From Thinopyrum elongatum (taxonomy: Eukaryota > Streptophyta > Magnoliopsida > Poales > Poaceae): a DNA stretch of 64,000 bases. Position numbers and translations under genes: made by a program. Shown piece by piece: positions 23,535 to 34,023 of this stretch. The notes beneath the pieces are model-generated. The model was not told the DNA's origin, ran no database searches, and saw nothing but the letters and a program-made list of their open reading frames with translations. The stretch is taken from positions 217,774,255 through 217,838,254 of the forward strand of contig CM022303.1 of assembly GCA_011799875.1 (NCBI GenBank), in the 5' to 3' direction. How positions within the stretch are numbered: the stretch's first letter is position 1; each line of letters begins with the position of its first letter.

Positions 23535-23650
23535 GGTCGAAGGAGGTGAAGTGGGATTCGCTGTGGAGGCAGAGAGAAAGGGCGCTGGAGCTCTGAAGGT
23601 CTGTGTGAGCGGAAGGTGGAAGAGGGCATGGGATGCAGACTGTAGCGGCT

Positions 23651-23661
23651 CCCCTTTATAG
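23651..23661 (-). promoter_or_regulatory. TATA box of the E4 antisense gene
   Basis: Minus strand CTATAAAGGGG about 120 bp upstream of the ATG at 23534. Good match to a plant TATA box, lying inside the element and pointing away from the 3' LTR. Confidence 0.6.
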
Positions 23662-24104
23662 ACTGTTGGCAGGTCGGGGATTCCTTTTTCCACACCGCTG
23701 GCCTCTCCACTTCCCGATATCTCTGCAACATCATGAGCGGGGAGGGGAATCGAAATCATTAACCATAGCCCTCGAAAAGCGGGACACGATCTCCATCTTG
23801 AGGGGACGTGTTGAATGTGGCTTCAGCCTCGAGTCGCGCTTCAAGAAATAGTAACTGCTTGGCGTTATGGCCGAAAGCGACTCTTCGTTGAAAGAGAAAA
23901 AATTTGTCAGATAAAGGAACTATTTGTGCTTGAGCGATGTTATTACCTTGGGTGTTAAGTAAAACTACCATTTCAGACTCCGGACATCACTTGGTTCCGA
24001 ACAGGGGAGAGACATACTGAGGAACTCTCCCCACAAGCCAAATACTGGTCTGATGGATGGATACCGGATACAAGTCTTGGCGTTGGAGGCAAGTTCGGGG
24101 CTAC
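23662..24104 (+). other. E4 spacer upstream of the antisense promoter, ending in a polypurine tract
   Basis: No coding frame of note. The last bases TTCGGGGCTAC (24094-24104) are the probable plus-strand primer before the 3' LTR. Confidence 0.5.
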
Positions 24105-24557
24105 TGAGGGAGTCATGGACTAAGGGGTCCTCGGGGTGACGGCCCATTGTACATGGGCCGGACTGGTGGAGCCGTATAATGACAGGAGATATACGAAGCC
24201 GTGGTGTGCCCTCCAAGTCAAGAAGGCGGAGGATCTCTTTAATTCCTTATTGTAATCTATCTTCGGTAACCCTAACCCTACCAATGTCTATATAAACCGA
24301 GGGTTTTTAGTCTTTAGGGCTAGAGCTACATTCATCACCTCATAGCCTTAGGGTTTAGCTCATGCAGATCTTGAGGTAGATCTACTCTGTAAACCACGTT
24401 ATACATTCAATACAATCAAGCAGGACGTAGGGTTTTACCTCTTCGAGAGGGCCTGAACATGGGTAAACACTGTGTTCATCGTTCCTTGTTACCCATCGAT
24501 CCTAGATCCACAGCTCGGGACCCCCTACCCCGAGGTCTGCCGGTTTTGACACCGACA
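24105..24557 (+). repeat. E4 3' LTR
   Basis: 453 bp, same ends as the 5' LTR. Followed by GTAGG and then the remainder of the E3 3' LTR. Confidence 0.92.
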
Positions 24558-24562
24558 GTAGG

Positions 24563-25293
24563 CCTCCCTTGCCGAGCAGGAGAGCTCGGCCAGGTTGAGA
24601 CTGCCCCGGAAGCAAATCCAGGATAACCCCGGCAGGCCTGCCGGGGTCGCCAAGGCAACACCGCTCCACCGCACAGCAACACAAGTCACTTGTCGGTGTA
24701 GTGTCGAGCCCGCAAGTGGTTAAGTGGCCTCCACTAAGCACGTGGTAGCACGTTGGAAGACAAATCACACCCATTTGACACCCGTCCAGAGGCGTGTCAA
24801 GATAATGAGCAGAAGATGATTAAGCGGCACTGCAGGCTTGCCGGGCTTCACCCTCAGCACGATACCTAGCAGTGCATTTAATGCACTTTGTCCTAACTGC
24901 CAGAGTTAGGTATGATAGCATTGTTAGATATCTAATCACAGGATAATGACTGTTTTGCCACTATGGTTACCCCTTGAGCTATAAAAGGAGGTCCAAGGCT
25001 ACCTAGAAAGGGATTGGACATTCGGTCCTTTGCACACTTGTACGCTCGTAGCAGCTCTCCCTGAGGCCACCTTACCGGGCTTGATCGCTGCATGTTCATT
25101 GTGTTCCTCCATCCAATCCACCAAAGCAGGAATAGGGTTTTACACTTCACAGCGGCCCAAACCTGGGTAAAAATCACCAGAGTCCCATCATTGTGCTGCA
25201 TCATGGCCTCCGCTCTTTGTGCAACGTGATCTCCCCATTGCCGAACCACAAAGGGGCCGGTGGTCCCATAGGTGATCGTGTTCTCCCACGACA
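24563..25293 (+). repeat. E3 3' LTR, second piece
   Basis: Resumes at CCTCCCTTGCCGAGCAGG, matching the E3 5' LTR after the E4 insertion point, and ends TCCCACGACA at 25293. The duplication CACGG follows at 25294-25298. Confidence 0.9.
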
Positions 25294-25298
25294 CACGG

Positions 25299-27395
25299 CT
25301 ATTCGAATAGATAAACTTCCCTGCAGGGGTGCACCACATTACCCAACACGCTCGATCACGTTGGCCGGACACACTTTCCTGGGTCATGCCCGGCCTCGGA
25401 AGATCAACACATCGTAGCCCTACCTAGGCTCAACAGAGAGGCCAGCACGCTGGTTTACATCCTAAGCGCGCAGGGGTCTTTGACCCATCGCCCTTTGCAC
25501 TCCTGCACATTGCGCACGTGGCCGGTGAGCAGACCTAGCCCCCTTATACAAGCGCAGGCTTACACAGTCCAACCCAGCGTGCGCCACTCAGTAGCTGACG
25601 TCTAAAGAGCTTCGGCTGATACAAACGATGCTGAGTGCCCATATCTGTTCCTGTGTGGTGGTTAGTGCGTATAGGCCAGTGGCCAACTCAGATCAAATAC
25701 CCAATCTCCTTAGTGTCTTGGGAGCGCGCGGTAATGAGCAGAGACTCACTATCATGTGACCCCGTCGCGCCGTCTTGTGGACTTACGGCAAGGGCCCGGA
25801 ATGCCCGGTCGTGCCACGTAGAAATCTCGCGGGTACCCTCCAGGTCAACTCGACTACACATCAACTCGCGGGTAACCCTCAAGGCCGACCCGACTTCAAC
25901 ATGGTTCTGTGGTAAAGTCAAAGTATCCGTGTGTCCAAAACACCAAGGGGGAATCCGAGGAATTACCCTCGATGGAATCCACCTGATGTAATCATTAAGG
26001 TGAACTTAGGAGGAATCACCCTCGAGGTTCACACTTGAGGTGTTGCATGATAGAGTCGTGTCGGGAGTGGTGAAGGAGGAATCGCCCTCCGTAGACCACG
26101 ACCGATTAGCTTCACTATAGAGATCTCATCAGAAGTGCTATACGAGATATCACCCTCGGCACTCGATGGTAACTCTGCAGAGTCATACAACTAAGGGAGG
26201 CTGTGATGTGATGTGTCGGGATCTGGACGTCGATCACGTTGATCGAGTCACCTGGTAATCCAGCGGGGGAAACAGGGACAAGATGAGGAGTCATTGATGG
26301 ATCATTAACCAACCTATACTAAGCATATAGGATAAGCAGGTCAGGTACAAAAGCAGGCTATGCATCAGAATAGGAGCAATCAATTACAGTAGCAAAATCT
26401 AATGCAAGCATGAGAGAGAATGGAATGGGCGATATAGGAATGATAAAGGGGGGTTTGCTTGCCTGCTTGCACTGATGAGAAGGAGGGATCGTCGCCGATG
26501 TAGTCAATCACCGGGGTATCGGCAGCAGTCTCGGGGTCTACCGGAGAAGGAGGGGGGAAGAAACAATAAATAACAGGCATACAAATGCAACAGAAAGCAT
26601 GACATGACAGTACGGAGTGCTAGGCGTGTCCTAACGCAATGCTAAGTGATACAGACGAAGAGGGAAAACATCCGGAGGGATTTTCCCGGCATTTGGAATT
26701 TTTCGGGCAGATGAAAAGAGGCGGACGGTTCCATGTTCCACATGCTAGGGGCATGTGACAGATGAACGGACTTCATATTCGGATTCGTCTAATTTTTCTG
26801 ATCATCTTTCATATATAAATTATTTTCATCCGAGTTACAGATGTTTTTCTATGATTTTCCAAAGTTTTAATCAATTTTCTGAAATTCCTTTTATCTATTT
26901 ACTCTAATACTAAATAACAAAAATACTTTTTACACCAACTAGGGGGCTAGCCAAGTGTATGACAGCGGGGCCATGGGGTGCAAGTTGACCCAGTCAACGT
27001 CCAGTCAGTAGTCAACTAGTTTGACTGTTGACTGGGTCAAACTGACAGGAGGAGCCAACATGTCATAGAGCATCCTTTTAACAGTTTGTTTTATTTACCT
27101 AAGTTAGTAGTGGGGCTCGGTGTCATAGACTGAAAGTGGGGTTGGGTGAGTAATAAAGGGGGATTAATCCTAAAAGTGGATTACCCCTAACTAAACTAGG
27201 AAGGCCCCGGGGGGGATTTGTACGCTCGTGCCCACGAAGGCGTGCTGGCGGCCACGAAGGAGGAGGCGGGCGCAGGGGCGCGGCGAGGCGATGGACGAGG
27301 CGTGCGTCAGGGGCGGCCAGCAGTGGCGGCGCAAGCGGCGGCCGGCGGCCAGGGACGTGCATCAGGGGCGGCCAGCGTGGGCGAGTGCTGGGAGG
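25299..27395 (-). repeat. E2 LTR, second piece and flank
   Basis: Continues the E2 LTR after E3. No convincing coding. It includes an inverted repeat at 26985-27040, an AT-rich part (26760-26930) and a GC-rich part (27200-27390) with a short direct repeat CAGGGGCGGCCAGC (near 27308 and 27363). I cannot see a TG...CA terminus, so the LTR may end anywhere in the last 700 bp or be cut by the E5 junction. Confidence 0.5.
26985..27040. repeat. Inverted repeat in E2 LTR
   Basis: TTGACCCAGTCAAC (26985-26998) and its exact complement GTTGACTGGGTCAA (27027-27040), 14-bp arms with a 28-bp spacer that itself carries GTCAAC/TTGAC words. These contain TTGAC W-box-like cores. Confidence 0.8.
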
Positions 27396-28920
27396 TTTTT
27401 GATTGTTCCATGCAATTATATTATCAATCTTGGATGTTTTATATATAGTTTCAAGCAATATCATTTTTTAAGACTAACCTATTAACTTAGTGCCAATGCA
27501 AGTTGCTATTTTTTGCTTGTTTTTGGTTTCGCAGAATATTAGTACCAAATGAAGTCCAAATGCCACGAAACTTTTTGGAGATTTTTTCTGGACAAAAGAG
27601 ACACTAGAAGCTTTGGGAGAAGACCAGATGATGAAGCATGGGCCCACGAGGCACCAGGGCGCTCCTTAGGGGGGTAGGCACGCCTTGTTGGCTCATGGGG
27701 CCCACGAGGCTCTGTTTGACCTAACTCTGCCTCTATAAATTCTCTAAGATCATGAAACCAACAGAGGAGTCCACGAAATACTTTTTTCGCCGCCGCAAGT
27801 TCCAGAACCACGAGATCTCATCTGGAGGCCTTTTCCGGCACTCTGCCGGAGGGGGATTTGATCACGGAGGGGCTCTACATCATCCTTGCTGCCTCTCCGA
27901 TGATGCGTGAGTAGTTTACCACAGACCTATGGGTCCATAGTTAGTAGCTAGATGGCTTCTTCTCTCCTTTTGATCTTCAACACAATGTTCTCCTCAGTGT
28001 TCTTGAAGATCTATTCGATGTAATGACTTTTTGTGGTGTGTTTGTTGGGATCCGATGAATTGTGAGTTTATGATCAGATCTATCCATGAATATTATTTGA
28101 GTTTTCTCTGAACTCTTTTATGCATGATTACTATAGCTTCATATTTCTTCTTCGATTTATTGGTTTGGTTTGGCCAACTAGATTGATTTATCTTGCCATG
28201 GGAAGAGGTGTCTTGTAATTTGTTCGATCTTACGATGCTCAATCCCAGTGATAGAAAGGGACATGACACGTATGTATCATTGCTATTAAGGGTAAAAAGA
28301 TGGGGTATATTCATACGTGAGTTTATCTTGTCTACATCATGTCATCTTGCTTAAGGCGTTCCTCCGTTTTTCCATGAACTTAATACACTAGATGCATGCT
28401 GGATAGCGGTCGATGTGTGGAGTAATAGTAATAGATGCAGAATCATTTCAGTCTACTTGTCTCAGACATGATTCCTATGTATGATCATTGCCTTGGATAT
28501 CGTCATAATTATTTGCTTTTCTATCAATTGCCTAACAGTAATTTGTTTACCCACTGTATGCTATTTTCTTGAGAGAAGCCTGAAAACTATGGCCCCGGGT
28601 CTATCTTTTATCATATATTAAAACCAAAAATACCTTGCTGCGATTTTCTTTTATTTATTTTATTTTGTATTTTTGTCTGATCTATCTATCAAAAACTATA
28701 CAATTTAATCTTACTCGTAACCGTTGAGGGATTGACAACCCCTTTGCGCGTTGGGTTGCAAGGATTTGTTGTTTGTGTGCAGGTGTTGTTAACGAGTCGT
28801 TGCTTTGTTCTCCTACTGGATTGATAACCTTGGTTTCATAACCGAGGGAAATACTTATCTCTACTGTGCTGCATCATCCTCTCCTCTTCGGGGAAATCCC
28901 AACGCAGCTCACAAGTAGCA
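27396..28920 (+). repeat. E5 5' LTR, 5'-truncated
   Basis: Aligns to the 3' LTR from TTTTTGATTGTTCC onward and ends GTAGCA at 28920. The expected beginning (related to TTCATACGTCTCC at 59489) is missing. A TATA box (TATAAAT) lies at 27734-27740. Confidence 0.78.
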
Positions 28921-28931
28921 GGAAGAATTTC

Positions 28932-28949
28932 TGGCGCCGTTGCCAGGGA
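28932..28949 (+). other. E5 primer binding site
   Basis: TGGCGCCGTTGCCAGGGA, 11 bp after the LTR end. It starts with TGG and has the Athila-type form. Confidence 0.75.
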
Positions 28950-29172
28950 GACATCATCAACAACTATCAAGTACCTACGCATAAACTTTCATCTCCTTTC
29001 ATTTACATTATTTGTCATTTGCCTCTCGTTTTCATCTCCCCCACTTCTAAAAAGTTTTTACAAAAATACAAAAAAATATTTTTAGTTTGCCTTTTTGCTT
29101 GTTTGCTCGTTTGCTTGCTTTTTGCCTTCATGTAAACACTCAAAAACAGAAAAGTAAATAAGAAAATTTAAG

Positions 29173-30027
29173 ATGGATCCTCATCCTCTTGCTAATCTTT
29201 TTAAAAGATCCAATTATGATGAACCAATTGCTAGTGAGTTGAGTGCACTTGATTATCTCTATGAAGTTTTGCTTGAAAATCATGAATTTGAAAATTGCAA
29301 TCAAGTGTTAAACGAAGAAATTTATAAAGTGATTCATGATAGCTCCTTGAATAAAAAGCATGAGTGCAATGATGTTATTATAAATTCTATTAGTGTCAAT
29401 TGTGTTAATGATATGCAAAACCCCAAGCTTGGGGATGATGAATTTGTTATGTCCTCTACTTATTGTAATGATCATGATTGGGGTGATGCTTCTTATGATT
29501 TTGAAAATTTATTTAAGCCTCATGATGAATATGAAATTGATAATAATGGTTGCAATATTATTGAAAGTGGGTTTGGAAGACTGACAACTCTAGGTAAAAA
29601 CAATCCCACATATTTGGAGTGTGTTCAATCTTGTGAAATTTTTGATAAAAGTGGGTTTGCAGAGGTCATGACTTTAGTTGATGTTAATCCCACTATTTTG
29701 GCAGACTATAAAAAATTTATGCATGCGGATCATGGAGAGAAAATTTTATATGATAGCTATATTGTTGAATTTGATTATGATCTTGCATGTAATTATTATG
29801 AGAGAGGAAAATATGGTTGTAGAAATCTGCATGTTACTAAATTACCTTTCTTCATGTTGAGATTGTTATTGTTTCTTTCTTGTTGCTTGCATATGCTAGA
29901 TATTCCGTGTATTGATAGTTTGTTTGCTTATAAAATGTCTATGCATAGGAAGAGAGTTAGACTTAAATGTGTTTGTCTCATGTTTCATGATGCTCTCTTT
30001 GTGTTTCAATTATTATCTTTCATGTGA
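29173..30027 (+). CDS. E5 284-residue ORF of unknown function
   Basis: Complete frame starting MDPHPLANLFKRSNYDEP after a 250-bp leader. The first two thirds are acidic and Asn-rich with ENLFKPHDEYEIDN-type words that I associate with Sabrina/WHAM-like elements of Triticeae. The last about 60 residues are hydrophobic and Cys-rich (FFMLRLLLFLSCCLHML) and could hold a membrane segment. There is no zinc knuckle, protease, RT or integrase motif. It is intact in this copy although the element is old enough to have gained insertions. Whether it is a degenerate Gag or an accessory protein cannot be told from sequence alone. Confidence 0.6.
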   Translation: MDPHPLANLFKRSNYDEPIASELSALDYLYEVLLENHEFENCNQVLNEEIYKVIHDSSLNKKHECNDVIINSISVNCVNDMQNPKLGDDEFVMSSTYCNDHDWGDASYDFENLFKPHDEYEIDNNGCNIIESGFGRLTTLGKNNPTYLECVQSCEIFDKSGFAEVMTLVDVNPTILADYKKFMHADHGEKILYDSYIVEFDYDLACNYYERGKYGCRNLHVTKLPFFMLRLLLFLSCCLHMLDIPCIDSLFAYKMSMHRKRVRLKCVCLMFHDALFVFQLLSFM

Positions 30028-31990
30028 GCATCGTTGAAATCTCAAGCCTATCTTAATGGCTATAAAGAAAGAGCTTATTGGAGACCACCCAATAACTATA
30101 TTTTCTATTTTCTTGTGTTCACACAATTATGCTACTGTTATGATTGTGTTTATTATGTTTTAGTTAGTGATTGTGCCAAGTAAAGCCTTTAGGATGGTTT
30201 GGATGATAGTTGACTTGATTCTGTGGAAGAACAGGAACTTTTGCATATAGTAGTAGGATTGTTAAAAATTTCTGAAGCGTGAAAAAATTGGGAATGTTTT
30301 ACACATAATTTATATACAAATTGCCCACGTCTTCCTAATTTTTTAGAAGTTTTGGAGTTACAGAAGTATGAGCATAATTCAGGTTTCTACAGACTGTTCA
30401 GTTTTTGACAGATTCTATTTTTGATGCATTGTTTTGCTTGTTTTGATGGAACTATGGATTGTATCGGGGGATATAAGCCATGGAGAAGTTAGAATATGGT
30501 AGGTACAATACAAAAATAAATATTAATGGGTTTGCAATAGTACTTAAAGTAGTGATTTGTTTTCTTATACTAACTGATCTCATGAAGGTTTTGTTAAGTT
30601 TTGTGTGATTGAAGTTTTCAAGTTTTGAGTGAGATCACGATGAATGAAGGAATAAGGAGTGGCAAGACCCTAAGCTTGGGGATGCCCAAGGCACCCCAAG
30701 CTAATATTCAAGGACTCCCAAGCAACTAAGCTTGGGGATGCCCCGGAAGACATCCCCTCTTTCTTCTAACGCCCATCAGTAATTTTACTTGGAGCTATAT
30801 TTTTGTTCGTCACATGTCATGAATTTCGCTTGGAGCATTGTGTATTATACGAGTCTTAGCTTATTTTGCTTTTTAGTTTGTCACAATCATCCTTGCTGAA
30901 CACACTTGTTTGAGAGAGCCACCCGCTTATCATAATTTCTTAGAATACTCTATGTGCTTCACTTAAATCTTTTGAGCTAGGCAGTTGCTCTAGTGCTTCA
31001 CTTAAATCTTTTTAGCACGGCGGTGGTTATATTTTAAAGAAATGCACTCTCATGCTTCAATTATATTATTTTGAGAGTTGACATGATTAAATTTTAAAGA
31101 AATACACTCTCATGCTTCATTTATATTATTTTGAGAGTTGAATTTTTTTGAAGAAATATTTGCACTCTCATGCTTCACTTATATCTTTTTGAGAGTTGAT
31201 AATAGCAAAGGTAATTTGCACAAGATATGGATTTCATCCCAAAGTGATGGATATCCAAGAGGGATATAATAAAAACTTTCGTATGGATCATTGGATATGA
31301 TAAGCTTGATTCCTTGCAATAGTTTTGCGATATGGAGATAGTAATATGTGAGTCATGTTGGTGAGTAATTATGCTTTAGTAAGAATATTGGTGTTAAGGT
31401 TTGTGATTCCCTATGCATGCACGAAAGTCAATAGTTATGCAATGAAGTTATATCCAACTTATGGTGCGTTATTCGGTGTTAGTTATTTTCAATGCATGCT
31501 TATGACCATTTTTGCTTTTTGGTTGGTCGCTTCTCAATCTATTTGCTAGCCTTCATTTGTACTAAGCGGGAATGTTCTTGTGGATCCAACTCCTTAAACC
31601 CAAAGTTGTGCCAAATGAGTCCACCATACCTACCTATATGCGGTATTTCCATGCCGTTCCAAGTAAATTTGCATGTGCCAAAACTAATTTTTCAAAATGA
31701 ATTTCTGTTTTGTGTGCCCGTACCACTCATGTAGTGGTAGGGGGTGGCCAATATCTTCCATGTTAGGTGGGTTATTCTCACGATGAGTGTTTATTCATTT
31801 TTTACTGCATGAGAGTATGGCAGGTAATAGGGATGCCCAGTCCTGAAATGAAGAAAAATATTGATTTAATAATAATAACTTCCTTGGAAAGTGTTGGTAT
31901 GGAAGGCACCCGTGGATACGGCTAGCCATGGCTTGTGAAAAGAAAGGTGGAAAGAAAATGAACTTTTTTTTGGAAACCGCCTACGATTTG
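30028..31990 (+). other. E5 non-coding internal region
   Basis: No reading frame of interest. It contains two copies of AAGCTTGGGGATG (30672-30684 and 30729-30741), identical to the polypurine region before the 3' LTR, and a tandem repeat at 30955-31200. Confidence 0.6.
30955..31200 (+). repeat. Degenerate tandem repeat in E5
   Basis: Five diverged copies of a unit built on TCATGCTTCA(A/C)TTATAT and TTTTGAGAGTTG, spaced about 55-60 bp, best seen at 31046, 31107 and 31165. Confidence 0.75.
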
Positions 31991-31995
31991 TCTAG
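31991..31995. repeat. E6 target site duplication, left
   Basis: TCTAG directly before the first Copia LTR; the identical 5 bp follow the last LTR at 58960-58964. Confidence 0.9.
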
Positions 31996-32339
31996 TGAAA
32001 GCACAAGTGCTCCCTGGGTGATTTTGGTAATCAATGTCAACATATCTCTTGTTCGACTAATGCTTTTATCTAGTGTATTTCAGACAAGTTCAACAATGGC
32101 GTGGAAAGGACAAGAGGATGTGGAACCCCTTCAAGGTGTCAAGAACATGCATTGGTTAAAGCTCTAGACTCTTCATTTCTATTTTAGTGATCCAAGATCA
32201 CATTGAGTCCATAGGAAAGACAATACTATTAAAAGGGGATGAGGTGTTGCTTAATGGCTTGCTTGCTCAAATGCTTAGTGATATTGCTCCAAATCCCTCA
32301 ACCACTTTCTCATTCCAAATATGTCAAAATACTAAACTC

Positions 32340-32735
32340 CAACTCGGCCCCACCGATTCTTTCTATCCGGCGCCACCAAGTTCATATGACATAGCCACTG
32401 CGAGAAACCCTAACAGCTCGGTCATATCGATACGGATCTCGGTCTCACCGAGATGGCCTTGCAAACTCTCTGTTGCCTGTTGCAATTATTTCGGTCTCAC
32501 CGAAATGTGCAATCGGTCCCACCGAGTTTGCTTGACCAACTCTCTGTTGCTCTATTGCTTCACTTCGGTCTCACCGAGTTGATGCAATCGGCGCCACCGA
32601 GATGAGGTTTGCCCTAAGCCCTAGCACATCTGTCCCACCGAGTTGTTCCAGTCGGTCCCATCGAGATTCCTAACGTCCACATTTCGAACTAAATTGGTCT
32701 CACCGAGTTCATCTATTCGGTCTGACCGAGTTGTG
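32340..32735. repeat. Array of short CGG...CCG palindromes in E6 LTR
   Basis: About a dozen copies of CGGTCTCACCG-like words. Two are near-perfect hairpins: ATCTCGGTCTCACCGAGAT (32436-32454) and ATTTCGGTCTCACCGAAAT (32488-32506). Equivalent arrays lie at about 50165-50555 and 57725-58115, and smaller clusters before the 3' LTRs at about 38455-38640 and 56265-56440. Confidence 0.85.
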
Positions 32736-32771
32736 TCAAATGTGTGTAACGGTTGGATTTTGTGTGGAGGC

Positions 32772-32779
32772 TATATATA
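32772..32779 (+). promoter_or_regulatory. E6 LTR TATA box
   Basis: TATATATA after GGAGGC, conserved in the middle LTR (50595-50602) and in LTR 3 (58156-58163). Confidence 0.65.
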
Positions 32780-33577
32780 CCCCTCCACCCCCTTCTCCAT
32801 ATGTGAGAGAGCCATCAGAACATGGCTACACTTCCAGCATACATTTTCTGAGAGAGAACCACCTACTCATGTGTTGAGATCAAGATATACCAATCCTACC
32901 ACAAGAATCTTGATTTCTAGCCTTCCCCAAGTTGCTTTCCACTCAAATCATCTTTCCACCATATCCAAATCTGTGAGAGAGAGTTGAGTGTTGGGAAGAC
33001 TATCATTTGAAGCACAAGAGCAAGGAGTTCATCATCAACACAACATCTATTACCTTTTGGAGAGTGGTGTCTCCTAGATTGGTTAGGTGTCGCTTGGGAG
33101 CCTCCGTCAAGTTGTGGAGTTGAACCAAGAAGTCTGTAAGGGCAAGGAGATCGCTTACTTCGTGAAGAACTACCCGAGTGAGGCAAGTCCTTCGTGGGCG
33201 ATGGCCATGGTGGGATAGACAAGGTTGCTTCTTCGTGGACCCTTCGTGGGTGGAGCCCTCCGTGGACTCGCACAACCATTACCCTTCATGGTTTGAAGTC
33301 TCCATCAACGTGGATGTACGATAGCACCACCTATCGGAACCACGCCAAAAATCTCCGTGTCTTCATTGCGTTTGCACTCTCCAAACCCTTCCCTTTACCT
33401 TCATATGCAATGCTTTACTTTCTGCTGCTACACTCTTAGAATTGCATGTCTAGGTTGATTGCTTGACTTGTGCTAATTGCTAAAATCTGCCCACAACTAA
33501 AATTGGGAAAATGTTAGATTTTTATTTGGTCAAGTAGTCTAATCACCCCCCTCTAGACCTACTTTCGATCCTACAAT

Positions 33578-33589
33578 TGGTATCAGAGC
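33578..33589 (+). other. E6 primer binding site, copy A
   Basis: TGGTATCAGAGC, complement of initiator tRNA-Met 3' end, two bases after LTR 1. Confidence 0.9.
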
Positions 33590-33630
33590 TTTGGTCTCCA
33601 TTGCTTTGGTTTAATCACCATTGGAGGAAG

Positions 33631-34023
33631 ATGGATGTGTCTACGATCGGGAGTATTAGACGTAGAGTGCCTATGCTTGACAGAGAGTTCTATAATTCTT
33701 GGAAGAATGAGATGCTTGAGATTTTCAATGAATATGACTTGAACAAGTATATTACTAGCCCTTATGCGCACCCCATTGATCCTTTGCATCCTACCCCCGA
33801 TGAGTATCTTGACATGACCCGAAATCTTAGAACTATTGATCTTATCATTAGAGGATTGCCTAGAAATTTGCTTGTATGCTTTCCTACATTTGAATGTGCT
33901 TATAGTATATGGAAATATCTTGAGGAGCACTTTCCAAACTATTCCTTGAAAAATCTAGGTGAGATTCTTCAAAAGTCTATTGCTTTTCATAACATGAATC
34001 CTAATGATCCTAAGTTTTGGTGA
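33631..34023 (+). CDS. gag: E6 copy A Gag, N-terminal part
   Basis: Starts MDVSTIGSIRRRVPMLD at 33631, chosen because copy B has the same ATG at 51454. It contains the Copia Gag core (FYNSWKNEMLEIF, IIRGLPRNLLV, AYSIWKYLEE). The frame ends after NPNDPKFW at a frameshift near 34018, where copy B reads on. Total Gag in both copies would be only about 220 residues, short for a Sirevirus. Confidence 0.8.
   Translation: MDVSTIGSIRRRVPMLDREFYNSWKNEMLEIFNEYDLNKYITSPYAHPIDPLHPTPDEYLDMTRNLRTIDLIIRGLPRNLLVCFPTFECAYSIWKYLEEHFPNYSLKNLGEILQKSIAFHNMNPNDPKFW

Larger units (their letters stand above)
15124..24557 (+). mobile_element. E4: Tat-like element with gag and protease, antisense gene, no RT or integrase
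   Basis: Two LTRs of exactly 453 bp (15124-15576 and 24105-24557) in plus orientation, with perfect target duplications GTAGG at 15119-15123 and 24558-24562. The sense strand carries a broken gag and a protease, then the pol region stops. A long antisense gene fills 20343-23534. I count 19 differences between the LTRs (about 4 percent). It sits in the 3' LTR of E3, so it is younger than E3. It could move only with RT and integrase supplied by another element. Confidence 0.9.
8352..25293 (+). mobile_element. E3: Tat-like element that keeps only an antisense gene
   Basis: Two LTRs (8352-9297; 14927-15123 plus 24563-25293) in plus orientation, with perfect 5-bp target duplications CACGG at 8347-8351 and 25294-25298. 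The internal part (9298-14926) holds a primer binding site, a short leader, about 1.1 kb without recognisable coding, and a gene on the opposite strand (10608-14526). No Gag, protease, RT or integrase motif is present, so the element is non-autonomous. The LTR and primer site resemble E7, which has a full gag-pol set. E4 interrupts the 3' LTR. Confidence 0.88.
6516..27395 (-). mobile_element. E2: Gypsy-type element, only the 5' end visible, interrupted by E3
   Basis: Remaining pieces are an internal leader (6516-7561), an LTR piece (7562-8351) and the rest of that LTR (25299 to about 27395). The minus-strand order LTR, then a TGGTATCAGAGC site, then leader gives the orientation. Removing E3 and one copy of its CACGG duplication rejoins the LTR cleanly. 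E1 interrupts the internal region on the left. On the right, E5 begins at 27396, so the outer LTR end is not defined. No protein domain remains in view; Gypsy rather than Copia is judged from resemblance to abundant wheat Gypsy LTRs and is uncertain. Confidence 0.6.
31996..33575 (+). repeat. E6 LTR 1
   Basis: 1580 bp, begins TGAAAGCACAAGTGC and ends CTACA. TATA box at 32772-32779 in a TATATATA run. It carries the palindrome array at 32340-32735. In the first about 460 bp I count about 20 differences from LTR 3. Confidence 0.92.

Noticed and set aside
20060..23850. Several plus-strand frames of 60-180 residues across E4 and E3 antisense genes
   Set aside because: They are shadows of the GC-rich antisense exons, with repetitive Leu/Ser/Arg-rich composition and no motif.
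30671..30745. Possible solo-LTR junction inside E5 because of the polypurine words
   Set aside because: No LTR start sequence follows either internal copy, so they are only repeated words.
32340..32735. Palindromic repeats at first glance like a CRISPR array
   Set aside because: The repeats are short, imperfect and irregularly spaced, have no unique spacers of constant length, and lie in a plant LTR.
33577..33630. Upstream start of the copy A Gag frame (MVSELWSP...)
   Set aside because: This start overlaps the primer binding site and is not an ATG-supported start; the ATG at 33631 is shared with copy B.
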